From Paracoccaceae bacterium (GTDB taxonomy: Bacteria > Pseudomonadota > Alphaproteobacteria > Rhodobacterales > Rhodobacteraceae), in assembly GCA_003565055.1 (NCBI GenBank), contig PXDM01000165.1, forward strand, positions 1 to 11,637: a stretch of DNA of 11,637 bases, in the 5' to 3' direction. Positions 6,120 through 11,637 of this stretch are shown here, piece by piece. Both the position numbers and the translations under genes were made by a program. The notes beneath the pieces were generated by a model that searched no databases, had not been told where the DNA came from, and worked only from the letters and a program-made list of their open reading frames with translations. Position 1 is the stretch's first letter, and every line of letters starts with the position of its first letter.

Positions 6120-6148
6120 CCCTGCGCGCGATCAACTGGCGCGCAGGG
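6120..6148 (-). repeat. Perfect 10-bp hairpin between the two cytochrome genes
   Basis: CCCTGCGCGC (6120-6129) is exactly complementary to GCGCGCAGGG (6139-6148) around a 9-base loop. On the minus strand it lies 18 bases after the cytochrome c' stop and ends 19 bases before the start of the dihaem cytochrome. No T-run follows it, so a strong intrinsic terminator is unlikely. It may stabilise the 3' end of the cytochrome c' message or reduce readthrough, giving more cytochrome c' than dihaem protein. The stem is seen directly; the effect is inferred. Confidence 0.65.
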
Positions 6149-6166
6149 TCAGTGAGGTCACAGGGG

Positions 6167-6625
6167 TCAGCTGGCTTCTTCGCGATAGGCTTCATGACAA
6201 GCCTGACAGCTTTGACCAACGGCTCCGAATGCCGCCTGCATTTCCGGCAACCCATCGCCCGCGACGCCTTGCAGCGCTTCCGCAGCGGTCTGGAGCGCGC
6301 CGAATTTCTCGACGAAATCATCGAGATTGTCCCAGATCTCGGGCTTCGCGCGGGTACCGTCGATGCTCATCGAATCAGTGCCCTCGGGCCAGAGGCGGCT
6401 CTGATCGTGGCGGGTGATGTGATAGAGATTGGTGGCGGCGGTCTGGGCGGCCTCGGCGTCATAGTTGATACGCCCCTGCGCCATTGCGCCCATCAAACCG
6501 AAATTATGCACATAGAGTTTGAACTGACCCTGCCGCTGCTCCACGGCCGGATCGTCATCGGCCAGCGCCGGGGCCGCCAGCACAGCCCCAAGTGCAAAAG
6601 CAGTCAAGATACGTTTAACAGTCAT
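6167..6625 (-). CDS. Cytochrome c' (class II c-type cytochrome), periplasmic
   Basis: This 152-residue precursor has a clean Sec signal peptide: positive start MTVKR, hydrophobic core, and a likely cut after Ala22 in APALA/DDD. The mature part fits the four-helix cytochrome c' fold. Arg31 opens helix A, and the single haem site C140-Q-A-C143-H144 lies near the C-terminus, as is diagnostic of PF01322. Class II cytochromes c' are often five-coordinate and bind NO or CO; roles in NO tolerance are known in several bacteria, but other members are plain electron carriers with Met ligation. Met45 and Met48 in helix A (GLMGAMAQ) leave open a six-coordinate c-556-like form. ATG at 6625 is preferred because it opens the signal peptide and has GGGAG about eight bases upstream. 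It is the first gene of a probable two-cytochrome unit. Confidence 0.9.
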   Translation of the reverse strand: MTVKRILTAFALGAVLAAPALADDDPAVEQRQGQFKLYVHNFGLMGAMAQGRINYDAEAAQTAATNLYHITRHDQSRLWPEGTDSMSIDGTRAKPEIWDNLDDFVEKFGALQTAAEALQGVAGDGLPEMQAAFGAVGQSCQACHEAYREEAS

Positions 6626-6656
6626 TTTTATCGCTCCCTGATTGATGACTTGATGG

Positions 6657-6685
6657 AGCGTAGCGCGTGGCGCGCGTAAGTCCAA
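6657..6685 (-). promoter_or_regulatory. Candidate promoter for the cytochrome c' gene
   Basis: On the minus strand TTGGAC (6685-6680) is followed after 17 bp by TACGCT (6662-6657). Transcription would start near 6650, about 25 bases before the cytochrome c' ATG, leaving room for its GGGAG ribosome site. It lies between hpt and the cytochrome gene, which suggests the cytochromes are transcribed independently of hpt. Confidence 0.4.
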
Positions 6686-6706
6686 CTCACGCCCCCGTGA
6701 AGTTTC

Positions 6707-7243
6707 TCACGTGAACCGGACTTTGCCGATATAGGGCAGATTGCGGTCGCGTTGGGCATAGTCGATGCCATATCCGACCACGAATTCATCGGGGATCTCG
6801 AAGCCGGTCCATGTGGCCTTGATATCGACCTCACGCCGCGAGGGCTTGTCTAGGAGCGCGCAGACCTCCAGCCGGGCGGGATTACGCGCGCTCAGAAGTT
6901 GCAGAACCTGACTGAGCGTGAAGCCGGTATCGACGATATCCTCGACCACCAGCACGTCACGGCCCTCGATCTTGCCCGAAAGATCCTTGAGGATGCGGAC
7001 TTCGCGCGAGGATTGCGTGGCATTTCCGTAGCTCGACGCTTCCATGAAATCGACCTCCACGGGCAGCGTGATCTCGCGCGCCAGATCGGCGATGAAGACG
7101 AAAGAGCCGCGCAGGAGCCCCACCACGACGAGTTTCTCGGTGCCGGCAAAGGCGCGGGTGATCTCGGCGGCGAGTTCCTCGACCCGCGCGGCGATCTGTT
7201 TGGCGCTGATCATCTGGTCGATGACATAGGCTGGCTGCGTCAT
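6707..7243 (-). CDS. hpt: Hypoxanthine phosphoribosyltransferase
   Basis: This purine salvage enzyme joins hypoxanthine (and usually guanine) to PRPP, giving IMP or GMP in the cytoplasm. The 178-residue product carries the LRGS loop (44-47), the flexible-loop segment FMEASSYG (66-73), the PRPP-binding signature VLVVEDIVDTGFTL (97-110) with catalytic Asp105, and a C-terminal PDEFVVGYGIDY (151-162) that contacts the base. Size is normal for bacterial HPRTs. ATG at 7243 has AGGGG six bases upstream and begins the family-typical MTQPAYVIDQMIS; an upstream in-frame extension of 22 residues is Cys/Pro-rich and unlikely. The gene diverges from ratA across 64 bp. hpt versus gpt type cannot be decided with certainty, but the motif spacing favours HPRT. 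Confidence 0.94.
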   Translation of the reverse strand: MTQPAYVIDQMISAKQIAARVEELAAEITRAFAGTEKLVVVGLLRGSFVFIADLAREITLPVEVDFMEASSYGNATQSSREVRILKDLSGKIEGRDVLVVEDIVDTGFTLSQVLQLLSARNPARLEVCALLDKPSRREVDIKATWTGFEIPDEFVVGYGIDYAQRDRNLPYIGKVRFT

Positions 7244-7269
7244 ATCTGCCCCTTGATTTTCCGCCCCGA

Positions 7270-7298
7270 CTTTAGGACATACGGCGCGATCAGGACAA
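7270..7298 (-). promoter_or_regulatory. Weak candidate promoter for hpt
   Basis: On the minus strand TTGTCC (7298-7293) and CTAAAG (7275-7270) are 17 bp apart. The implied start near 7263 leaves a 20-base leader with the AGGGG ribosome site. Hexamer quality is low, and the spacer is only 64 bp and shared with the divergent ratA gene, so this is tentative. Confidence 0.25.
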
Positions 7299-7307
7299 GA
7301 GCAGAGC

Positions 7308-7754
7308 ATGCCCAGCCATACCGAACACCGGCATATGCCCTATAGCGCGGATCAGATCTATGATCTGGTCGCCGATGTGGCACGCTACCCGGAATTCCTG
7401 CCCTGGACGGCGGCGGCGCGGATCCGCTCGCGCAAACCCATCGAGGGCGGTGAGCAGATCGAAGCGGATCTCGTGATCTCCTTCAAGGTCTTTCGCGAGC
7501 GCTTCGGCAGCCGGGTGGAGCTGTACCCCGAGGCCGGGCGGATCGACACGGCCTATCTGGATGGGCCGTTCAAATACATGATCTCGCATTGGCAGGTGAA
7601 ACCCGCCGAGGATGGGGGCTGCATCGTGGATTTCTCGGTCGATTTCGAATTCCGCAACCCGGTGTTGCAACGGCTGATCGGCGTGGTTTTCGATCAGGCC
7701 ATGCGCCGGGTCGTTGGCGCATTCGAGACCCGTGCAAAAGAGCTCTACGGCTGA
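7308..7754 (+). CDS. COQ10/RatA-family START-domain protein
   Basis: This 148-residue single-domain protein belongs to the polyketide cyclase/START (SRPBCC) superfamily, COQ10/RatA branch. Signature segments are YSADQIYDLVADVARYPEFLPW split around residues 12-33, a central LVISFKVFRERFGSRV region (55-70), and FEFRNPVLQRLIG followed by DQAMRRVVGAFETRA (113-142). COQ10 homologues bind ubiquinone in a hydrophobic cavity and support respiratory quinone function. The E. coli member RatA was reported to block ribosome subunit joining, which is why annotation pipelines call this family a toxin. No ratB/RnfH-like partner lies beside it here, so a quinone-related role is the more cautious reading. The start ATG at 7308 has AGAG-type purines upstream and matches the usual N-terminus. 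It diverges from hpt and ends before a terminator-like hairpin. Confidence 0.88.
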   Translation: MPSHTEHRHMPYSADQIYDLVADVARYPEFLPWTAAARIRSRKPIEGGEQIEADLVISFKVFRERFGSRVELYPEAGRIDTAYLDGPFKYMISHWQVKPAEDGGCIVDFSVDFEFRNPVLQRLIGVVFDQAMRRVVGAFETRAKELYG

Positions 7755-7784
7755 CCTGAAATCACAGGCAAGCGGCGCAGGTAG

Positions 7785-7805
7785 GGTGCGTGCTTGCCAC
7801 GCACC
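7785..7805 (+). terminator. Probable terminator hairpin between convergent ratA and glcB
   Basis: GGTGCGTG (7785-7792) pairs perfectly with CACGCACC (7798-7805) over a 5-base loop and is followed by TTCCTTT on the plus strand, a modest T-rich tail. It lies 30 bases after the ratA stop and 18 bases beyond the glcB stop, where a terminator is expected. It could serve both directions, although the minus-strand tail is poor. An alternative stem, GGCAAGC (7767-7773) with GCTTGCC (7792-7798), overlaps it and is mutually exclusive with it. Confidence 0.6.
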
Positions 7806-7823
7806 TTCCTTTGCGCTGCGGCC

Positions 7824-9971
7824 TCAGCTTGCGGCTTTCAACTCCAGCCGCCGCGCGTGCAGGACCGGCTCGGTATAGCCCGAAGGCTGCGCGCGGCCCT
7901 GCAGGACCAGATCGCAGGCTGCCTGAAACGCCACCCCGTCGAAGCCCGGCGCCATGGGCCGGTAAGACGGATCGCCTGCATTCTGACGGTCCACCACATC
8001 CGCCATCCGCCGCAGCGCCTCCATGACTTCGGCCTCGGTCACGATGCCATGATGCAGCCAATTCGCGATATGCTGGCTGGAAATCCGGCAGGTCGCGCGG
8101 TCCTCCATCAGCCCCACATCATTGATATCGGGAACCTTGGAGCAGCCGACGCCCTGATCAATCCAGCGCACCACATAGCCGAGGATGCCTTGCGCGTTAT
8201 TCTCGACCTCGCGCAGGATCTGCTCGCGCGACCATTTGCGAAAACTCGCCTGCGGGATGTCCAGCAGCGCCTCGACATGCGCGCGCCGCCCGCCTTTGGC
8301 GAGTTTCTCCTGCACCGCGCGCACATTGACCTGATGGTAATGCAGCGCATGCAGCGTCGCCGCCGTGGGCGAGGGCACCCAGGCGGTGTTTGCGCCCGAC
8401 TTCGGATGCTCGATCTTCGCCTCCAGCATCGCGGCCATCTGGTCAGGCATGGCCCACATGCCCTTGCCGATCTGCGCGCGCCCCATCAGCCCGCATTCCA
8501 GCCCGATATCGACATTGCGATCCTCATAGGCCTTGATCCAGCCCTTGCGCTTGATGAAATCCTTGCGCGAAAACGGCCCGGCCTCCATCGAGGTGTGGAT
8601 CTCGTCGCCCGTGCGGTCCAGAAAGCCCGTATTGATGAAGGCCACGCGGTGCCTTGCGGCATGGATGCATTGCTGCAGATTGACCGAGGTGCGGCGCTCC
8701 TCATCCATCACGCCCATCTTGATCGTGTTGGGTGCAAGCCCCAGCAGCTCTTCGACGCGGGCGAAGATCTCATCCGCGAAAGCCACTTCCTCTGGCCCGT
8801 GCATCTTGGGCTTCACGATATAGACCGAGCCATGTTCCGAATTGCGCGGTCCTTCGGACTTGCGCAGATCATGCAGGGCGGCGGTGACGGTCATCATCGC
8901 GTCCATCAGCCCCTCGAAGACCTCCGCGCCGTCCGCGTCGAGGATCGCGGGATTGGTCATCAGATGGCCCACATTGCGCACCCACAAAAGCGCGCGGCCT
9001 TTGAGCACCTTTGTGCTGCCATCGGGCGCGGTGATTTCCAGATCGGGGTTCAGGCGGCGCGTGACGCTCTTGCCGCCCTTGTCCAGCGTCGCGGTCAGAT
9101 CGCCGCGCATCAGCCCCAGCCAGTTTGCATAGGCCAGCACCTTGTCCTCGGCATCGACGCAGGCCACGGAATCCTCGCAATCCATGATCGCCGAGAGCGC
9201 GGATTCGACGCGCACATCCGCAAGCGCCGCCTGATCGCGCCCGCCGATCAGATGCGCGCGGTTGAAGACCAGTTCCACATGCAGCCCGTTGTTGACCAGA
9301 AACACTGAATCCGGTGCGCGCGCGTCGCCCTTGTAGCCCGCGAATTTCGACGGATCCTCCAGCGGCTTGCCATCGACCAGAAGCGCGCCTGCGCGCACAT
9401 GGTAGAGCCGCGCATCAGCATGGCTGTGGCCTGCGAGCGGGAAAGCACTGTCGAGAAATACGCGCACCCGCGCCACGACCCGCGCGCCGCGCCCCTGCTC
9501 ATAACCGCCTTCAGGGGGCAGGCTGCCCATCGCATCCGTGCCGTAGAACGCATCATAGAGCGAGCCCCAACGCGCATTGGCCGCATTGAGCGCATAGCGT
9601 GCATTGGTGATCGGCACGACCAGTTGCGGCCCGGCGACGGTGGCGATTTCAGGATCGACACCCAAGGTTCCGATCTCGAATTGCGCGGCCTCGGGCAGCA
9701 AATAGCCGATCTCTTCGAGAAACGCTTTGTAGCCTTCGCGGTCATGGACCTGATTTGCGCGCGCCTTGTGCCAATCGTCGATGCGCGCTTGCAGCGCGGC
9801 GCGCTTGTCCAGAAGCGCGCGGTTCTTGGGTGTCATGTCGCGGATCAGTCCCGCGAAACCCGACCAGAAGCTGTCAGGCGTGATGCCGGTTCCGGGCAGA
9901 AGCTCGGTCTCGGTGAAACGGGCGAGGGTCTCGTCAACACTCAGCCCTGCTTTGTTAACCCTGCTGGTCAT
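7824..9971 (-). CDS. glcB: Malate synthase G
   Basis: This enzyme condenses glyoxylate with acetyl-CoA to give malate, closing the glyoxylate shunt and allowing growth on acetate, glycolate or fatty acids. The 715-residue product is full length for the G isoform (about 720). By position relative to E. coli GlcB, likely active-site residues are Arg332 in WVRNVGH, the Mg ligands Glu424 in VMDEERRTS and Asp452 in FLDRTGDEIHTSME, and the catalytic base Asp624 in MEDRATCRISSQ. The G-specific insertions and the C-terminal helical cap (ANWLHHGI onward) are present. ATG at 9971 has AAGGAG nine bases upstream. It sits alone between a convergent ratA and upstream lolD, with a 156-bp leader region of its own containing repeats. 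No isocitrate lyase or glc operon partner is in the window. Confidence 0.97.
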   Translation of the reverse strand: MTSRVNKAGLSVDETLARFTETELLPGTGITPDSFWSGFAGLIRDMTPKNRALLDKRAALQARIDDWHKARANQVHDREGYKAFLEEIGYLLPEAAQFEIGTLGVDPEIATVAGPQLVVPITNARYALNAANARWGSLYDAFYGTDAMGSLPPEGGYEQGRGARVVARVRVFLDSAFPLAGHSHADARLYHVRAGALLVDGKPLEDPSKFAGYKGDARAPDSVFLVNNGLHVELVFNRAHLIGGRDQAALADVRVESALSAIMDCEDSVACVDAEDKVLAYANWLGLMRGDLTATLDKGGKSVTRRLNPDLEITAPDGSTKVLKGRALLWVRNVGHLMTNPAILDADGAEVFEGLMDAMMTVTAALHDLRKSEGPRNSEHGSVYIVKPKMHGPEEVAFADEIFARVEELLGLAPNTIKMGVMDEERRTSVNLQQCIHAARHRVAFINTGFLDRTGDEIHTSMEAGPFSRKDFIKRKGWIKAYEDRNVDIGLECGLMGRAQIGKGMWAMPDQMAAMLEAKIEHPKSGANTAWVPSPTAATLHALHYHQVNVRAVQEKLAKGGRRAHVEALLDIPQASFRKWSREQILREVENNAQGILGYVVRWIDQGVGCSKVPDINDVGLMEDRATCRISSQHIANWLHHGIVTEAEVMEALRRMADVVDRQNAGDPSYRPMAPGFDGVAFQAACDLVLQGRAQPSGYTEPVLHARRLELKAAS

Positions 9972-9994
9972 GCTCTGTCACTCCTTGCGCGCGC

Positions 9995-10010
9995 GCCGCA
10001 TTGTTGCGGC
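9995..10010 (-). repeat. Small hairpin in the glcB leader
   Basis: GCCGCA (9995-10000) and TGCGGC (10005-10010) form a 6-bp perfect stem with a 4-base loop. In the minus-strand message it would lie 8 bases before the AAGGAG ribosome site of glcB. It may shape translation initiation or mRNA stability. Stems of this size occur by chance in GC-rich DNA, so the role is uncertain. Confidence 0.35.
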
Positions 10011-10031
10011 CCCTCATCCATTGGTTGGATT

Positions 10032-10067
10032 CGCATGCAATTCACACAAGCCGCGCGGCGCATGCAA
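10032..10067 (-). promoter_or_regulatory. Paired TTGCATGCG repeats upstream of glcB, possible operator
   Basis: The 9-base element, CGCATGCAA on the plus strand (TTGCATGCG on the minus), occurs twice, at 10032-10040 and 10059-10067, in the same orientation and 27 bp apart. Each copy contains the palindrome GCATGC. They lie 61-96 bp upstream of the glcB start in otherwise non-coding sequence, where an activator or repressor would act. Malate synthase genes are commonly controlled by carbon source; the factor involved is unknown here. The repeats are seen, regulation is inferred. Confidence 0.4.
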
Positions 10068-10127
10068 GGCCAAATACATCTTGCACCTCCGCAGAGTGTT
10101 TTCGCGAAATCAAGCGAATGGCCGGCC

Positions 10128-10811
10128 TCAGGCCGGGCCGATCTGGCCCGCATCCATGCGCACAACCCGGTCCATCCGCCGCGCGAGATCCAGGTTATGC
10201 GTCGCGATCAGCGCCGAAAGCCCGGTGTCGCGCACCAGCCCCATCAGCGCCTTGAACACCTGATCCGAGGTTTCAGGGTCGAGATTGCCGGTCGGTTCAT
10301 CGGCCAGAAGCAGGCTCGGCGCATTGGCCAGCGCCCGGCAAAAGGCCACGCGTTGTTGCTCTCCGCCCGACAGCGCCGCAGGTCGGTGCTGCGCGCGCGC
10401 TGCGACACCGACACGGTCCAGCAGGTCCTGCGCGCGTGTTTCGGCCTCTTTGGCAGGGACGCCATTGGCCAGTTGCGGCAGGACGATATTCTCCAGTGCG
10501 GAAAATTCCGGAAGCAGATGATGGAACTGGTAGATGAACCCGATCTCTTCGCGCCGCGCGGCCGTGCGGGTCTGATCACCGAGGCGCGTCATGTCGATAC
10601 CGTTGATCGACACAGCCCCCGTATCGGGCGTGTCCAGAAGCCCTGCGATATGCAAAAGCGTCGATTTGCCCGCCCCGGACGGCGCGACCAGCCCGACGAC
10701 TTCGCCGCGCGCGATCTCCAGCGAGGCGCCACGCAGCACCTGCACTTCATTGGGCTTGCCCGGGTTATAGGTCTTCGAGATCTCGCTCAGGGTCAGGGCC
10801 GTGTCACTCAT
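10128..10811 (-). CDS. lolD: LolD, ATP-binding subunit of the lipoprotein-releasing ABC transporter
   Basis: This cytoplasmic ATPase powers extraction of outer-membrane lipoproteins from the inner membrane with LolC/E-type permeases, handing them to LolA. The 227-residue product is full length. Motifs in order are Walker A APSGAGKST (43-51, with Ala in the first position, which the P-loop pattern allows), Q-loop Gln95 within FIYQFHHLLPEFSALENI (the His-His-Leu-Leu-Pro-Glu-Phe run is typical of LolD/MacB-type ATPases), signature LSGGEQQRV (147-155), Walker B LLLADEPT (167-174) and H-loop His195. The start ATG at 10811 lies 8 nt inside the end of the upstream permease gene, giving overlapping reading frames and probable translational coupling. 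The stop falls in the loop of a 6-bp GC stem (10122-10136). FtsE or MacB are less likely given the permease context. Confidence 0.93.
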   Translation of the reverse strand: MSDTALTLSEISKTYNPGKPNEVQVLRGASLEIARGEVVGLVAPSGAGKSTLLHIAGLLDTPDTGAVSINGIDMTRLGDQTRTAARREEIGFIYQFHHLLPEFSALENIVLPQLANGVPAKEAETRAQDLLDRVGVAARAQHRPAALSGGEQQRVAFCRALANAPSLLLADEPTGNLDPETSDQVFKALMGLVRDTGLSALIATHNLDLARRMDRVVRMDAGQIGPA

Positions 10812-11637
10812 AGCGCAACGCCTCGACCGGGTTCATGCGGGCCGCGCGTCGGGCCGGGAAGATCGTGACGATGAAGGACAGCGACAGCGACAGCCCGACC
10901 GCGCGCAGCACGTCATTCAGGCGCAGTTCTGCGGGCAGGTCGTAGATGCCCCGGATCGAGGGATCCCAGACCCCGCCGCCCGAGACGTAATTCACGAAGC
11001 TGAAAATCGTGTCGATATAAATCGCGAAGAGACAGCCGAGAATCACCCCCGCGACTGTGCCCAGCACGCCCACGCTGGCCCCGCAGATGAAAAAGACGCG
11101 CAGGATCGAGCCTTCGCTCAGCCCCATCGTGCGCAGGATGCCGATGTCGCGGCCCTTGTTCTTCACCAGCATGATCAGACCCGAGATGATGTTCATCGCG
11201 GCAATCAGAACAAGGATCGAGAGAATCACGAACATCACATTATCTTCGACCGCGAGCGCGCGCAGATAGCTGCCCGCACTGTCGCGCCAGGTCCAGAGCA
11301 TCGCCCGCTCACCGCCCGCGCGCAACAGATCCGTGCGCATGGCGTCAATCGCTTCGGGATCGGCGACCATGACCTCCATCTCATCGGCCACCCCGTCGCG
11401 GTTGAAGAAAAGCTGCGCTTCGGCAAAGGGCATGTAGAGCCGCGTGCGGTCGACATCGAACCGGCCCGAAGTGAAGATATAGACGACCTCATAAGCCGAG
11501 ATGCGCGGGCTGGTGCCAAACGCCGTGCGCGCCCCATCCGGCGAGATCACGCGGATCGTGTCGCCGATGCCCACATTCAACTCGCGCGCGACGCCTGAGC
11601 CAATCGCTACACCTTCCTCGAAGCGTGAGATATCGCC
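10804..11637 (-). CDS. LolC/LolE-family lipoprotein-releasing permease (C-terminal part, starts beyond the window)
   Basis: The visible 277 residues are the C-terminal two thirds of an inner-membrane permease of the LolC/E family (normally about 410-430). The left part is periplasmic domain (for example EGVAIGSGVARELNVGIGDTI). Three membrane segments follow: one around VMFVILSILVLIAAMNIISG, one around VFFICGASVGVLGTVAG, and a last one around LSLSLSFIVTIFPA, ending MNPVEALRYE, the typical FtsX-domain finish. The loop GRDIGILRTMG between the first two is the coupling-helix region that contacts LolD. The stop overlaps the lolD start by 8 nt. With only one permease visible it cannot be told whether this is LolC, LolE or the single hybrid LolF found in many non-enteric bacteria. 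The N-terminal helix and start codon lie beyond 11637. Confidence 0.92.
   Translation of the reverse strand, partial: GDISRFEEGVAIGSGVARELNVGIGDTIRVISPDGARTAFGTSPRISAYEVVYIFTSGRFDVDRTRLYMPFAEAQLFFNRDGVADEMEVMVADPEAIDAMRTDLLRAGGERAMLWTWRDSAGSYLRALAVEDNVMFVILSILVLIAAMNIISGLIMLVKNKGRDIGILRTMGLSEGSILRVFFICGASVGVLGTVAGVILGCLFAIYIDTIFSFVNYVSGGGVWDPSIRGIYDLPAELRLNDVLRAVGLSLSLSFIVTIFPARRAARMNPVEALRYE

Noticed and set aside
7794..9308. 504-codon open frame on the plus strand
   Set aside because: It lies almost wholly opposite glcB, whose active-site motifs are intact. Composition (His, Arg, Ala, Leu rich) and lack of family signatures mark it as a shadow.
10121..10136. GC palindrome at the lolD stop as an intrinsic terminator
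   Set aside because: The stem is only 6 bp with a 3-base loop containing the stop codon, and no T-run follows on the minus strand.
9399..10868. 489-codon open frame on the plus strand
   Set aside because: It spans the 5' half of glcB, its leader, and all of lolD in antisense. No motif and no plausible start context.
10801..11598. 265-codon open frame on the plus strand, polar and charged
   Set aside because: It is antisense to the LolC/E permease, and its charged composition mirrors the hydrophobic codons of the real gene.
1..11637. Defence island, prophage, integrative element, CRISPR array, tRNA or biosynthetic cluster
   Set aside because: No transposase, integrase, direct-repeat array, cloverleaf or cluster signature was found. 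Gene content is housekeeping and base composition is even, apart from the spacers near 1245-1325 and 2930-2970.

Overview
The window looks like chromosomal DNA from an alphaproteobacterium of the Rhodobacteraceae / Roseobacter type. The evidence is high GC with a strong G/C third-position bias, a PAS_5-family protein (mostly alphaproteobacterial), a 6S-RNA-like element directly before a 5-formyltetrahydrofolate cyclo-ligase gene, a COQ10/RatA-type START protein, malate synthase G, and a lolD gene overlapping a LolC/E permease gene. The genus cannot be fixed from the sequence. Nearly all of it is housekeeping or core accessory content. I see no insertion sequence, prophage, CRISPR array, tRNA or rRNA, and no obvious defence or biosynthetic island.

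Left part (1-3945). The 5' part of hisA (minus, running off the left edge) lies downstream of a small PAS-domain gene (minus); a 12-bp perfect hairpin separates them. A 203-bp AT-richer divergent spacer holds a perfect TTAA-N7-TTAA (CtrA-type) box. It is followed rightwards by yicC and gmk, a tight pair with 4 bp between them, then a 65-residue two-helix membrane protein, a probable 6S RNA, and the 5-FCL gene, which probably starts at a GTG just after the RNA.

Middle (3950-7754). On the minus strand, in transcription order, are hpt, a periplasmic cytochrome c', a membrane-anchored dihaem cytochrome c and an AI-2E-family membrane protein. Promoter-like hexamers with 17-bp spacers precede hpt, cytochrome c' and the AI-2E gene. 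The two cytochrome genes probably share a transcript interrupted by a 10-bp hairpin. A RatA/COQ10 gene diverges from hpt.

Right part (7755-11637). A terminator-like hairpin lies between convergent ratA and glcB (malate synthase G, minus). The glcB leader carries two TTGCATGCG repeats and a small hairpin. Upstream are lolD and the C-terminal part of a LolC/E/F permease, overlapping by 8 nt, which form the inner-membrane lipoprotein-release machine.

No clear new system emerges. The items most worth following up are the 6S RNA/5-FCL arrangement, the CtrA-type box at the PAS/yicC spacer, and several strong intergenic hairpins.
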